A stretch of 64,000 bases of DNA from Kuafuiihalomonas sp039024635 (GCA_039024635.1 JBCCQA010000018.1:1-64000), one strand, 5' to 3'. Positions 1-13,307 are shown, counted from the first letter of the stretch. Made by a program: numbers and translations. The notes: generated from the letters alone by a model not told the origin.

Positions 1-53
1 CGCTGGCGTCAATCATGCGCGCGCAGAAAAAGATATTATCAACAAAAAACCTC

Positions 54-83
54 TTGACATTCCCAGCTCAAACTGTGTAACCT
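54..83 (+). promoter_or_regulatory. rRNA operon promoter (sigma70-type)
   Basis: A perfect TTGACA at 54-59 is followed after 18 bp by TAACCT at 78-83, a fair -10 hexamer. It lies about 320 bp before the 16S gene and just before a boxA element, the order expected for an rrn promoter. No other strong sigma70 pair was seen in the first 400 bp. Confidence 0.65.
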
Positions 84-109
84 CCGCCAGAGCCACATAC
101 TTGCGGCGC

Positions 110-122
110 TGTTCTTTGACAA
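110..122 (+). promoter_or_regulatory. leader boxA antitermination element
   Basis: TGTTCTTTGACAA resembles the rrn boxA that loads NusB/NusE for antitermination in E. coli. A near copy lies before the 23S gene at 2325-2337, which supports the reading. A nusB gene is present later in the window at 29522. Confidence 0.6.
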
Positions 123-129
123 TCAAGCA

Positions 130-400
130 GTCATCTGACCGTGTGAGAAGCGCGCCTGGGTCCCCCGACCTTGCGCGTGTTGAGCACGGTCATGCAGGCA
201 AGCGGCGGTTTTGAGAGACCGCCACAAGCCTGCAACGCAAGATGCAAGCTTCATCCGGTTTTTTCTGGATGCTTAAGCCTGCATCTATGCAGCTTTGCGA
301 ACGTTTTGCTGGGAGAAACTTTGAAAAGCATGTCTTTTCTTGGGAGTTGTTTCATTTTAGAAACAACTCCTGCTGGGGAAACATTCCCTTTGGGGAAACA
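130..400 (+). other. structured rRNA leader with hairpins and a short direct repeat
   Basis: This transcribed leader is protein-free. It holds a hairpin with arms GCAGGC (194-199) + GGCGGT (204-209) against ACCGCC (218-223) + GCCTGC (228-233). A second hairpin pairs GATGCA (241-246) with TGCATC near 283-288. A third is a perfect 10-bp stem, 343-352 with 361-370, around an 8-nt loop. A 12-bp direct repeat TGGGGAAACATT occurs at 374-385 and 391-402, the second copy abutting the 16S 5' end. CAACTCC in the third hairpin could alternatively pair with GGAGTTG just after the 16S 3' end. These are probably pre-rRNA processing and folding signals. Confidence 0.6.
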
Positions 401-1949
<1,549 letters not shown>

Positions 1950-2082
1950 TGGAGTTGGTGTCGGTGAAAGCCGGTATCCACACCTAGGTCATTCCAATCA
2001 TCGTCAAGGGTCGGAGGCTCGAGGGCTTCGACCGCCAAGGATTGCTGTTCGGTTTTCAGGGGCCGAGAGGTTCTCTGAAAGC

Positions 2083-2156
<74 letters not shown>

Positions 2157-2201
2157 CACCCTATCCGTCGTTCGGGTGGGGCGCTTCTTTAGGGAAGCCA
2201 A

Positions 2202-2274
2202 GGGGCTGTAGCTCAGCTGGGAGAGCGCGGGCTTTGCAAGCCTGAGGTCGTCGGTTCGATCCCGGTCAGCTCCA
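2202..2274 (+). tRNA. tRNA-Ala (TGC)
   Basis: Acceptor GGGGCTG/CAGCTCC (one G-T pair), D arm AGCTCAGCTGGGAGAGC, anticodon loop TTTGCAA (TGC) on a CGGGC/GCCTG stem, and T arm GGTTCGATCCC. CCA is not encoded. It is the second tRNA of the 16S-23S spacer, 45 bp after tRNA-Ile. Confidence 0.95.
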
Positions 2275-2324
2275 TCGGCGTGAGCCGAATCGAGCAAGCC
2301 GTCGAATCGACGTCGTCCGAATGC

Positions 2325-2337
2325 TGTTCTTTGAAAA
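2325..2337 (+). promoter_or_regulatory. spacer boxA antitermination element
   Basis: TGTTCTTTGAAAA repeats the leader boxA (first ten bases identical) about 100 bp before the 23S gene, as in many bacterial rrn spacers. Confidence 0.55.
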
Positions 2338-2401
2338 GTGAATAGAAGACGAAAAGCGAGTGTATGCCTTAGTGAGAAGAATTGAGGCCGCACAGCGGCG
2401 A

Positions 2402-2429
2402 GGTTTGGGCGACAAGCCCTGACCCCGAC
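2402..2429 (+). other. 23S processing stem, 5' arm
   Basis: GCCCTGACCCCGAC (2416-2429) is perfectly complementary to 5353-5366 beyond the 23S 3' end. Outside it, GGTTTGGGC (2402-2410) pairs with GCCCAACC (5372-5379) with one bulge. The two arms bracket the 23S gene and would form the long duplex normally cut by RNase III. Confidence 0.75.
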
Positions 2430-2440
2430 CTATTTTGTGT

Positions 2441-5343
<2,903 letters not shown>

Positions 5344-5352
5344 ACTCAATTC

Positions 5353-5379
5353 GTCGGGGTCAGGGCTGGTTGCCCAACC
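5353..5379 (+). other. 23S processing stem, 3' arm
   Basis: GTCGGGGTCAGGGC (5353-5366) and GCCCAACC (5372-5379) are the partners of the upstream arm at 2402-2429. They lie in the short 23S-5S spacer. Confidence 0.75.
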
Positions 5380-5415
5380 CCGAGGCATCCTCGATTTCGT
5401 CTTCTATTTGCCGGT

Positions 5416-5533
<118 letters not shown>

Positions 5534-5542
5534 TTTTGTTGG

Positions 5543-5579
5543 AGCCCCAGCCTATACAGATGGCTGGGGCTTTTTTTTT
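5543..5579 (+). terminator. rRNA operon intrinsic terminator
   Basis: A perfect 10-bp stem AGCCCCAGCC (5543-5552) / GGCTGGGGCT (5562-5571) with a 9-nt loop runs straight into a row of T to 5579. This is the clearest intrinsic terminator in the window. Confidence 0.95.
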
Positions 5580-5621
5580 GGACTTCGTTGGAGGCGTTTA
5601 GGAGGAGGGCAGTCGTCGCCG

Positions 5622-6524
5622 ATGGACGCACCAACCTGGCTTTGGGGGCTCTTTTCGGGTGCGCTGCTCCTCATGCTGGCGCTCGATTTGCACAGCCATC
5701 GAGACGGTCGCGCCAATTCACGAAGAGCCGCCATCACCTGGAGTCTGGTCTGGATCGGCTTGGGCTTGGCCTTCGCGGTCCCGGTTTGGCTGAGCTTTGG
5801 TGCGCGGCCGGCCCAGGACTACCTGGCAGCCTGGCTCATCGAGAAGAGCCTCAGCATCGACAATCTCTTCGTTTTTCTTCTGATTTTCAGAGCTTTGAAG
5901 ATTCCCTACGGGGCTCAGCGAGCCGTTTTGACCTGGGGCATCCTCGGTGCGCTGCTTTTCCGCCTAGTTTTCGTGGTCATCGGTTCGGCCGCTTTGGCGC
6001 GCTTCGAGTGGGTGGCGTACCTGTTCGGAGGCATCCTGCTCTTCGGCGCCTACAAAGCCCTGAGGGAGGACCCGGACGCGGCGGACGAGACGCCCATCCT
6101 TGCCTGGCTAGAAAGGAGGTTCAGGGTTTCGGCGGAACTCGATGGACAGCGCTTTTTCACCCGTGTAGGCGGCGAACTCCAGGCGACACGCCTCCTGTTA
6201 GCGGTGCTCGCTCTGGAGCTGACCGACATCGTCTTTGCGGTTGATTCGGTGCCGGCCGCCCTCTCGGTGGCCTCGGACCCCTTCGTCGTCTATTCCTCCA
6301 ACGCCTTTGCGATCATGGGGCTTCGGTCCCTCTATGTCGTCCTGGCGGGGGTCTTGAACTCGTTCCGATACCTCCACTATGGGTTGGCTGGAGTACTGGG
6401 CTTTGCCGGGCTCAAGATGCTGCTCTTGCGCGTCGTGCACACTCCGCCCCTTGTGAGTGTCGGCATCATCGTGCTCATCATCTCGGCCTCAGTGCTCCCG
6501 AGCCTGAAGGACTCGGAAAAGTAA
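5622..6524 (+). CDS. TerC/Alx family integral membrane protein
   Basis: The 300-residue protein has about eight hydrophobic segments and two family hallmarks: EKSLSIDNLFVF (residues 74-85) and DIVFAVDSVPAAL (around 202-214), acidic residues within membrane helices. TerC/Alx proteins are linked to metal (notably Mn) export and tellurite resistance; the ion carried here cannot be read from sequence. The ATG at 5622 follows AGGAGGAGGG at 5600-5609. Only 42 bp separate it from the rRNA terminator, so the Mn-sensing yybP-ykoY leader often found before alx genes does not fit. Its last 47 bp overlap the convergent HEAT gene. Confidence 0.9.
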   Translation: MDAPTWLWGLFSGALLLMLALDLHSHRDGRANSRRAAITWSLVWIGLGLAFAVPVWLSFGARPAQDYLAAWLIEKSLSIDNLFVFLLIFRALKIPYGAQRAVLTWGILGALLFRLVFVVIGSAALARFEWVAYLFGGILLFGAYKALREDPDAADETPILAWLERRFRVSAELDGQRFFTRVGGELQATRLLLAVLALELTDIVFAVDSVPAALSVASDPFVVYSSNAFAIMGLRSLYVVLAGVLNSFRYLHYGLAGVLGFAGLKMLLLRVVHTPPLVSVGIIVLIISASVLPSLKDSEK

Positions 6525-7851
6525 CGGCGGCCGCAGACCCCGGCCAATCTGGAGGATCGTCTGCGTCGTCGCGAGCGGACACTCGAGGCTGGGACAGCGC
6601 ACCCTCGCCTGAGCTGGCGTCTATGAGCGAGACTCGGCCCCCCTCGGCCCGGACCCGGGTCGCCAGAAGCTCGAGGGCGGCACGAGTGGAGACGATGACC
6701 TTGCGAGAAGCGCCGCGCCGAAGAAGGCCGTGCAACCGACGCCGAGCCTCGATTCCGCCGACGCGTCCCAGGAGGTCGGCGGCCGTGGAGACGATTTCCG
6801 GTGCACTGCTCTCGTTCAAGCACTCAACGAAGAGCCCTTCCCGGTCCGGACTCTCCAAGGCGAGCATGGCCCGAACTCTTGATGAGACCGGGGGGCCAGA
6901 GTCTCGGACCAGGGCCTCGAGCTCATCGTGGTGGCCTGCGTGGCCGGCCCATTCCACGACGGCGAGGCTCACGCGTTCGCTGGGGTCTCGCAGCATCCGA
7001 TGACACCAGCGCAGCCCGAGCTCGCAGGATTGCCGCGCCAAGCCCAGGAAGGCTCGAAGTCGAAGCTCAGGGTCCAGATCCTCCTCGAGCAGCCCTCTGA
7101 GCACCTCGATTCCATCGGGACCTAGGCGCAGACCGGCCTCCAAACGGACCTCGGGAGCGGGGTCGGTCAAGGCCCGCAGCAGGAGCTCCCGATGAAGCTC
7201 CGATTCTTCGCAGCGCCTCGGGCGAGGCACCAGGCATCGTAGCGCGCCCACCCGAACCTCAGGCGCCGCGCCATGGAGGACCTGCTGGGCAAGGACCTCG
7301 GCGGGGGCGCTCCGGGTCAATCCGGTCCAGGTGTGGACCACGCGGCTGACGAGCATCGCCAAGTCTTCGTGGGTGCAGGCTCGACAGAACCGGTCGAAAC
7401 GGATCTCGTTGGGAAGCACTTCGAACAGGTCTTCGGACTTGGCGAAGCGGCCGAGCTCCGAGCCAAGAACGGCTTGGCCGGCCTCGGCGTCGCCGCGCAA
7501 AACGAGTCCGCGCGAGAGATCGACCAAGAGAGCCTTGCTGGGCCATGGGTCTTCGGTCCGCGGGATTCGGAGACGTACCCATACGGAAAGCCCTCCATCC
7601 TCGCCGCCGGGGTCGGGCCCAATGTGAAGGTGGACGGGCGTCTTTCCCAGGAGGCCGCGGGCATGGGTACCGGCCTGCTCCTGCTCAGGACGACCCCATC
7701 CCTGAAGGCGACACAGGTCTTGGACCGCTTGGCGAGCACGGCTGAGTGGCAGGCGGGCCGTCCATCGGCGAAGCTGCAGCGAGAGCATGCCCATCCCGAG
7801 GGGCGCCACAGCCATGCCGTACACCAACATGTAGACCGAGGACTCGCTCAT
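6478..7851 (-). CDS. HEAT-repeat protein with N-terminal membrane anchor
   Basis: The 457-residue protein starts with one hydrophobic segment (about residues 5-26), then a roughly 150-residue region of no recognised family. From about residue 180 come degenerate HEAT/PBS-lyase helical repeats with patterns such as DPAPEVRLEAGLRLG and DLDPELRLRAFLGLA, ending in a Pro/Ser-rich tail. HEAT arrays bind proteins, so a scaffolding role is likely but the partner is unknown. The gene diverges from hpt and its 3' end runs 47 bp into terC on the other strand. Confidence 0.75.
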   Translation of the reverse strand: MSESSVYMLVYGMAVAPLGMGMLSLQLRRWTARLPLSRARQAVQDLCRLQGWGRPEQEQAGTHARGLLGKTPVHLHIGPDPGGEDGGLSVWVRLRIPRTEDPWPSKALLVDLSRGLVLRGDAEAGQAVLGSELGRFAKSEDLFEVLPNEIRFDRFCRACTHEDLAMLVSRVVHTWTGLTRSAPAEVLAQQVLHGAAPEVRVGALRCLVPRPRRCEESELHRELLLRALTDPAPEVRLEAGLRLGPDGIEVLRGLLEEDLDPELRLRAFLGLARQSCELGLRWCHRMLRDPSERVSLAVVEWAGHAGHHDELEALVRDSGPPVSSRVRAMLALESPDREGLFVECLNESSAPEIVSTAADLLGRVGGIEARRRLHGLLRRGASRKVIVSTRAALELLATRVRAEGGRVSLIDASSGEGALSQPRVSARDDADDPPDWPGSAAAVTFPSPSGSGALRPR

Positions 7852-7940
7852 GCCGTTATCATAACCAGCCTCGGACTCGGATGCTTTCCGGGATCCCGCT
7901 AATCTTGCTTCTCGATGGCCGGGGAGGATGTGTCCATCTC

Positions 7941-8456
7941 GTGGAAGTTCTCATCGACGCGAATGCCATCCGCGAAAGGGTGAGCGCTCTCGGCAAGGAG
8001 ATCTCACGGGCCCATCAGGGGGAGGAGCTCGTGGTGGTAGGTGTCTTAACCGGATGCTTCGTGTTCATGGCGGACCTCGTGCGCGCCATCGACGTACCTG
8101 TTCAGTGCGCCTTCCTAGGTCTTTCCAGCTACGGGGCCGAGACCGAATCGTCGGGTGTCGTCGAGATCACGAAAGATCTCACGTTTCCGATCGCCCAACG
8201 CCCCGTGCTGGTGGTGGAGGACATCGTAGATACGGGTCTCACCATGGCTTACCTGCTCGACAATCTGAAAACGCGGCAGCCCGCTTCGCTCCAGGTGGCC
8301 ACGCTTCTCTCGAAGCCGGCACGCCGCCGAGTTCAAGTTCCCGTCGACTACGTCGGCTTCACCATCGAGGATCACTTTGTGGTGGGCTACGGCATGGATC
8401 ACGGGGGTAGACACCGAGAACTGCCCCACATCGCGGTTCTGGAGGAACTGACGTGA
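7941..8456 (+). CDS. hpt: hypoxanthine phosphoribosyltransferase
   Basis: The 171-residue protein converts hypoxanthine (and often guanine) plus PRPP to the nucleotide in purine salvage. The PRPP loop VVEDIVDTGLT (residues 91-101) and VVVGVLTGCFVFMADL (31-46) are typical, and length matches the family. I chose the GTG at 7941 because homology begins there and GGGGAGG lies about 13 bp upstream; a longer in-frame start at 7746 would overlap the divergent HEAT gene and adds unrelated residues. It overlaps the next gene as GTGA. Confidence 0.92.
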   Translation: MEVLIDANAIRERVSALGKEISRAHQGEELVVVGVLTGCFVFMADLVRAIDVPVQCAFLGLSSYGAETESSGVVEITKDLTFPIAQRPVLVVEDIVDTGLTMAYLLDNLKTRQPASLQVATLLSKPARRRVQVPVDYVGFTIEDHFVVGYGMDHGGRHRELPHIAVLEELT

Positions 8457-9127
8457 AACGACGTCTGAAGCGCTTGCTCCTGGCCCTGGTGGTTCTTGCC
8501 ATGGTGGGTGTCGGACTCTACGCCGCATCCTGGCTCAACGCTCGTCGACTGTTCCTCGAAGTGGGTCCGGCCGAGGTGTCGGTGGCCAAGGGGCGCATGT
8601 TGCCCTTCGGAAGGGAGGCTTTCGTCCCATTGGATCCGACCATCCGAAAGGCCTACCGCAGCTTTCCTTTACCTGGCGGAATGAAGCTCGGTAGGGGGGT
8701 GACCGTGTTCGACGATCGGGTCGAGCTGGACCAAGCCTTGTTTCGCCTCTTGGTCGATGCGGCCGAGTTCAGCCTCGAGGTCGACAACGCTCGGACGATC
8801 GAGTTGCTGCCCAAGTACTTGGAGCAGATGAAGGCCATTCCGGGTGTCTCTTCTCAACAGCAACTAGAGTTGCAGGGCATCGAGCGGGAGGCGTCCTACG
8901 TTCGGGGACGACAAATGGTGGGCGCCACCGAGAAGAGTCTCGAGGAAGCCATCGAACAGTTCGCTCACGCGGCTTCCGGGCGGGGCTCTCGACATGTCGA
9001 CGCAGACGCCCGCGCCGCCCATTTGCGTCGCGTTCTTCGGGTCCTTCGGGAAGGGGTCCCCAAGTCGGTCGCCGAGCCTCCGGCCGATACCTCGACGACC
9101 ACGACCGGCACCGTCACAATGCAGTGA
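8453..9127 (+). CDS. hypothetical membrane-anchored protein
   Basis: The 224-residue protein has a basic N-terminus and one transmembrane segment (about residues 8-25), so most of it probably lies outside the cytoplasm. The middle (about 90-180) is rich in charged helix formers; the tail is Thr/Pro-rich (TSTTTTGTVTMQ). I do not recognise a family. It is translationally coupled to hpt (GTGA overlap) and is followed by a 112-bp gap before acpP. Confidence 0.65.
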   Translation: MKRRLKRLLLALVVLAMVGVGLYAASWLNARRLFLEVGPAEVSVAKGRMLPFGREAFVPLDPTIRKAYRSFPLPGGMKLGRGVTVFDDRVELDQALFRLLVDAAEFSLEVDNARTIELLPKYLEQMKAIPGVSSQQQLELQGIEREASYVRGRQMVGATEKSLEEAIEQFAHAASGRGSRHVDADARAAHLRRVLRVLREGVPKSVAEPPADTSTTTTGTVTMQ

Positions 9128-9239
9128 GTCAAGGTCCCGAATCTGCTGCTTTCCTGGTTGATTCCTGGAAATGATCCGAGTTACCACCCGCCCGCCGTGA
9201 GAGCCCGACTAGGGTCACTCCCGGGAGAGGCACAGCGAA

Positions 9240-9479
9240 ATGGCGTCCATCGAAGACAAAGTGAAGGCGATCATCGTCGAGCAACTCGGCATCTCCGAAG
9301 ACGAGGTTAAGCCCGAAGCGTCGTTCATCGACGACTTGGGGGCGGACTCTCTCGACATCGTCGAGCTCGTGATGGCCATGGAAGAAGAGTTCGAGATCGA
9401 GATCCCGGACGAGGAAGCTGAGAACATCAAGACGGTCGGCGACGCGACCAAGTACATCAACCAGCACAAACCGGCTTGA
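9240..9479 (+). CDS. acpP: acyl carrier protein
   Basis: The 79-residue acidic protein carries growing acyl chains in fatty acid synthesis. The phosphopantetheine attachment Ser is residue 37 in GADSLDIVE, and helix II LVMAMEEEFEIEIPDEEAE is typical. GGGAGAGG at 9223-9230 is a good ribosome site. It is directly followed by fabF, as in most bacteria. Confidence 0.97.
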   Translation: MASIEDKVKAIIVEQLGISEDEVKPEASFIDDLGADSLDIVELVMAMEEEFEIEIPDEEAENIKTVGDATKYINQHKPA

Positions 9480-9524
9480 CCCGGCCGGGGACCGCCGGAC
9501 CAACTCCACATCGAGAGTCCGATC

Positions 9525-10781
9525 ATGACGCGTTTGACTGACTCCAAGGGACGGCCTCGCATCGTCGTCACCGGCTACGGAATGGTGACGCCCTGCGGGA
9601 GCGGTACCGACTCGACCTGGCAGTCGATCCTTTCGGGTCGTAGCGGCATCGGGCCCATCACCCAATTCGATTGCAGCGACTTCGACACGAAGATGGCGGG
9701 GGAAGCCACCGACTTCGACCCGAAGAACTTCATGGACCCGAAGGACGTCCGTCGAAACGACAGGTTCATCCAGTTCGCCATCGCCGCGGCTGACATGGCG
9801 ATGAAGAACGCCGAATACACGATCGGGTCCGAAGAGGCGGAACGGGTTGGCGTGATCATCGGGGCGGGACTGGGCGGATTGGCCACGATCGAGGCCAACG
9901 CCAAGGTCGTGAACGAGCGTGGCCCCCGCAAGATCACGCCTTTCTTCATTCCGGCCCTCATCGTGAACCTCGCTCCGGGGCAGGTGTCGATACGGATTGG
10001 GGCCAAAGGACCCAACTGGTCCCCGGTGAGCGCCTGTTCGACCAGTGCTCATGCCCTAGGGGAGGCCGCTGAGACCATCCGGCGCGGCGTTTGTGACGTC
10101 GTGGTGACAGGTGGTGCAGAAGCCACCATCACGCCCCTCGGCATTGGGGGCTTCAACGCGATGAAGGCCCTTTCGACCCGCAATGATGAACCCGAGCGCG
10201 CCAGTCGACCTTGGGACAAGGACAGGGACGGCTTCGTGATGGGGGAGGGCGCGGGCGTACTCGTTCTGGAGACCCTTGAGCATGCGCTAAATCGAGGGGC
10301 CAGCATCCGAGCCGAGGTTCTGGGCTACGGCGCTTCGGCCGACGCCTCTCACATTACGCAAGTCGGTGAAGGCCCCGTTCGCAGCATGAAGATGGCGCTC
10401 GAAGACGGGGGCGTGGACCCATCCGAAGTCAGCTACGTCAACGCCCATGCCACCTCGACGCCCGTGGGCGATCCCAAAGAGATTCAGTCCATCAAGGCGG
10501 TCCTTGGGGACCAGGCGCTGAAGATTCCAGTCTCATCCACCAAGTCGGCTCACGGACACATGCTGGGTGCCGCGGGCGCGGTCGAGACCATCCTGACCGT
10601 CAGGGCCATTGAAACGGGCATTGCCCCCCCGACCCTGAACCTCGACAACCCGGACGAGGGTTGCGACCTCAACCTGGTTCCAAAGGAGCCGCAAAAGCAC
10701 GATGTCGACGTCGCCATCAGCAACTCCTTCGGCTTCGGGGGAACGAACGCGACGGTGGTCGTGAGCAAGCTCCGAACGTGA
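9525..10781 (+). CDS. fabF: beta-ketoacyl-ACP synthase II
   Basis: The 418-residue condensing enzyme elongates acyl-ACP with malonyl-ACP. The Cys-His-His triad is visible: C171 in VSACSTSAHALGE, His in YVNAHATSTPVGD, and His in STKSAHGHMLGAAG. The C-terminal SFGFGGTNATVV is also typical. It lies 45 bp after acpP and its stop overlaps the rpiB start (GTGA). Confidence 0.97.
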   Translation: MTRLTDSKGRPRIVVTGYGMVTPCGSGTDSTWQSILSGRSGIGPITQFDCSDFDTKMAGEATDFDPKNFMDPKDVRRNDRFIQFAIAAADMAMKNAEYTIGSEEAERVGVIIGAGLGGLATIEANAKVVNERGPRKITPFFIPALIVNLAPGQVSIRIGAKGPNWSPVSACSTSAHALGEAAETIRRGVCDVVVTGGAEATITPLGIGGFNAMKALSTRNDEPERASRPWDKDRDGFVMGEGAGVLVLETLEHALNRGASIRAEVLGYGASADASHITQVGEGPVRSMKMALEDGGVDPSEVSYVNAHATSTPVGDPKEIQSIKAVLGDQALKIPVSSTKSAHGHMLGAAGAVETILTVRAIETGIAPPTLNLDNPDEGCDLNLVPKEPQKHDVDVAISNSFGFGGTNATVVVSKLRT

Positions 10782-11224
10782 AGATCGCGGTCGCTTCCGA
10801 CCACGCCGGACGTCGTCTCAAGGACTCGGTCAGGGATCATCTTCGAACTCTAGGACACGAGGTGCAGGATCTCGGGCCCGACCAGGACGGTCGCGTCGAC
10901 TATCCAGACTTTGGCGCGCGCGGCGCCCGGATGGTGGCCGCGGGCCAAGTCGATCGTGCGGTCTTGGTATGTGGCTCAGGTATAGGCATGAGCATGACCG
11001 CCAATCGGTTTCGTGGCGTTCGAGCCGTGGTGGCTGCGCTGGAGACCCAGGCCCGCCTTGCTCGAGCTCACAACGACGCCAACGTGCTCTGCCTCGGGGA
11101 GCGACTGACGGCCGAGACTCTGGCCCTGGTCATCACCGAGGCCTTCATGGATGCCGAGTTCGAGGGCGGACGTCATGAGGCCCGAGTGGCCAAAATCGAC
11201 GACGTGGGCGACTCGTCCGGCTGA
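10778..11224 (+). CDS. rpiB: ribose-5-phosphate isomerase B
   Basis: The 148-residue enzyme interconverts ribose-5-P and ribulose-5-P. The family start KIAVASDHAG (residues 2-10), the catalytic Cys 65 in VCGSGIGMSMTANR, and HNDANVLCLGER are present. The GTG start overlaps the fabF stop. In many deltaproteobacteria the next gene is glyA; here glyA lies about 13.4 kb further on. Confidence 0.93.
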   Translation: MKIAVASDHAGRRLKDSVRDHLRTLGHEVQDLGPDQDGRVDYPDFGARGARMVAAGQVDRAVLVCGSGIGMSMTANRFRGVRAVVAALETQARLARAHNDANVLCLGERLTAETLALVITEAFMDAEFEGGRHEARVAKIDDVGDSSG

Positions 11225-11281
11225 TTTCGGGCCCCGCTCTTTCCAGCCGCCTCGGCTGGGACTAGGCTGATCGACGGCCCC

Positions 11282-12058
11282 GTGCGCACCGTATCCGCCG
11301 CCCTGTCCCACGTTGGAATGAAACGGGACCACAACGAGGACGCCTATTTCAGGGCGGACGAACTGCAGCTGTACGTCGTTGCCGACGGCATGGGGGGCCA
11401 CGCTGCGGGAGAAGTCGCATCGTGGGAGGCGGTCGAAGCGGTCCACGCCATGGTCCGCAGCGGCAAGGAGCTGCTAGAGGCCTACCGAAGCCGGCCCACC
11501 GAGGAAGGGCTACGCAGGCTCCGTCGCCAGGTCGAGTCTGCAATTCAGGCCGCGACCTACATGGTCTTTGCCATCGCCGAGCAGGACCCTGACCGCAAAG
11601 GCATGGGCACGACCATCACGGTCATGGTGGTCGTCCACAACGTCGCCGTGATCGGTTCGGTCGGGGATAGTCGAGCCTACCTCGTCCGCGGCGGCCGCTC
11701 TTGGCAGGTGACGGAGGACCACACGCTGGTTCAGCTCCAGCTGAAGGCCGGCCTCATTACTCCCGAGCAGGCGCGTGTCTCCCCTCGCGGCAACGTGATC
11801 ACGCGGGCCGTCGGTCCTCGGGACTACGTTCAGGTCGACACCTACATCGTTCCTGTGCAGCCCAACGATCGCTACCTGCTGTGTTCGGACGGCCTGCACG
11901 GCTACCTCGACACGGCTGAGCTCGGTCCTTTGGTCGCTGCCGGTGACCTGCAAGCGGGTTGTCAAAAGCTCACCGATCTCGCCAACGAACGAGGTGGTAA
12001 GGACAACATCACCAGTGTTCTCATCGAGGTGCAGGCTGGTGCGACGACGCTCACCTAG
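11282..12058 (+). CDS. PP2C-family Ser/Thr protein phosphatase
   Basis: The 258-residue protein has the PP2C (PPM) metal-binding motifs in order: MKRDHNEDA, VVADGMGGHAAGE, GSVGDSRAYL, LLCSDGLHGYLD and GGKDNITSVL. It should dephosphorylate phospho-Ser/Thr with Mn or Mg. No transmembrane segment or extra sensor domain is seen. A matching kinase is encoded at 40798, not adjacent. Start is a GTG 57 bp after rpiB. Confidence 0.93.
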   Translation: MRTVSAALSHVGMKRDHNEDAYFRADELQLYVVADGMGGHAAGEVASWEAVEAVHAMVRSGKELLEAYRSRPTEEGLRRLRRQVESAIQAATYMVFAIAEQDPDRKGMGTTITVMVVVHNVAVIGSVGDSRAYLVRGGRSWQVTEDHTLVQLQLKAGLITPEQARVSPRGNVITRAVGPRDYVQVDTYIVPVQPNDRYLLCSDGLHGYLDTAELGPLVAAGDLQAGCQKLTDLANERGGKDNITSVLIEVQAGATTLT

Positions 12059-12545
12059 CGCCCGTGCGGCCCGTTGCACGATCGAAGTCTGACCGAGTCG
12101 TTCCCGCCGCTGCGTAGCACCAGCGATGCTCCATTCGCAGGCGGAGGTTGAGCTCGGTACGGTCCGCTGGCGTGTCGGGAAGCCGCTTGGCCAAACGTCG
12201 TCCGAAGAGACGCAGCAATTCCAGGGCGGCTCGAGTCCTTCGCGGCTCGACTCGGGTCGAAGCGTCGGCTCCGAGAACGGCCTGCTCGAGGGCCGCAAGC
12301 TCCTCGGAGAGCTCTTGGACGCTCGGCTGGCGTTCCCATGGCGGAGGGCTCGAAATCGCGGCCAGCCGGTGAATTCGTCGGGCTCGACGCTCGAGAGACT
12401 CGGAGCACTTGGACGGCCCCAATTCATAGATCGACTGCATGGGGCCAGGTTCTTCGCAAGAGCCGGGCCGAAGAGGAGAGGCCTGGAATCCCGACTTCGG
12501 CCGGGACCAGCGGACCCGCTGGGGGGTAGAATCGACCCCGTCCAT
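12051..12545 (-). CDS. hypothetical protein coupled to truA
   Basis: The 164-codon frame starts at an ATG overlapping the truA stop as TGATG and ends 8 bp inside the convergent phosphatase gene. The product is Arg/Leu-rich, with a helical stretch around SVQELSEELAALEQAVLG and a C-terminal part rich in Arg. A shorter start at the internal Met of MQSIYELGPSK is possible. No family recognised. Support is positional only: it fills an otherwise empty 490-bp gap in the correct orientation. Confidence 0.45.
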   Translation of the reverse strand: MDGVDSTPQRVRWSRPKSGFQASPLRPGSCEEPGPMQSIYELGPSKCSESLERRARRIHRLAAISSPPPWERQPSVQELSEELAALEQAVLGADASTRVEPRRTRAALELLRLFGRRLAKRLPDTPADRTELNLRLRMEHRWCYAAAGTTRSDFDRATGRTGAR

Positions 12546-13282
12546 CAACCCTGAGGACTGGGACCGTAGTGAACGCGACTCAAACAGAGATGACCGGGCT
12601 CGGCAGGTGCGGCGGTTTCAGCTCGTGCACGGGCCAAAGCCAGGCGCAGCAGCGCATCGGTCGGCGATTCCGCGGCCGCCTCACGAAGAGCACTGGCTAC
12701 GAGTACGCGCACCTGACGACGAAGAAAGCCCGAGGCCGTGAAGTCGAAACGGATGGCTCGACCTTCAGGTCGAGCTGTCGCCTTGATGAGGTGTCGGACG
12801 GTCGACTTGTTCTTGGGCGTGTCCCGGGCAAAGGCATGAAAGTCCGTGTGACCCACGAGCTCTTGCAGCATGTCGTGGGCGCGGGCGGCCAGGGCCACGC
12901 TGCGACGGGTGCGAAGTTGGGGATGTAGATAGACGTAGCTTCGCGCCACCGCCGAGTACTGAGCATGAAACCACCGAGGGGCGAGCCCCGCTCTATGGAC
13001 GACGATCTCTCCCGGGGCTTCGGCTTCGATCAGTTGGGCCAAGTAGTCGGGAGGACAATCGGTGCGGGCTGTGAACGAGAAGACCTGACCGGTGGCATGG
13101 ACACCCCGGTCGGTCCGTCCACCCACGACGATTCGTCTCATCTCGGGAAGAGCTTGGTCGAGAGCGGCCTCCAGCACCCCTTGCACGGTTCTCTTTCCGG
13201 GTTGGCGAGCCCATCCGGAGAACTGGCTCCCGTCGTAGGCGAGCTCGAAACGAAAGGTACGGAGGGGGAGCTTGGGGCACAT
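12545..13282 (-). CDS. truA: tRNA pseudouridine38-40 synthase
   Basis: The 245-residue enzyme makes pseudouridine in the tRNA anticodon arm. The catalytic Asp 58 lies in VVGGRTDRGVHATGQV, and RSYVYL and DFHAFA are typical of TruA. I chose the ATG at 13282 (after GAAGGCGG on this strand), which aligns the catalytic Asp near its E. coli position (60). A longer in-frame ATG at 13309 would share the CATG at 13307-13310 with the divergent GYF gene. Confidence 0.93.
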   Translation of the reverse strand: MCPKLPLRTFRFELAYDGSQFSGWARQPGKRTVQGVLEAALDQALPEMRRIVVGGRTDRGVHATGQVFSFTARTDCPPDYLAQLIEAEAPGEIVVHRAGLAPRWFHAQYSAVARSYVYLHPQLRTRRSVALAARAHDMLQELVGHTDFHAFARDTPKNKSTVRHLIKATARPEGRAIRFDFTASGFLRRQVRVLVASALREAAAESPTDALLRLALARARAETAAPAEPGHLCLSRVHYGPSPQG

Positions 13283-13307
13283 CTCGACGCCGCCTTCGAG
13301 ACATAGC

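Noticed and set aside
5580..5621. Mn-sensing yybP-ykoY riboswitch before terC
   Set aside because: Only 42 bp lie between the rRNA terminator and the start codon, too short for it.
9158..9186. TTGATT with a TTACCA partner before acpP as promoter
   Set aside because: The -35 is fair but the -10 is too poor to call.
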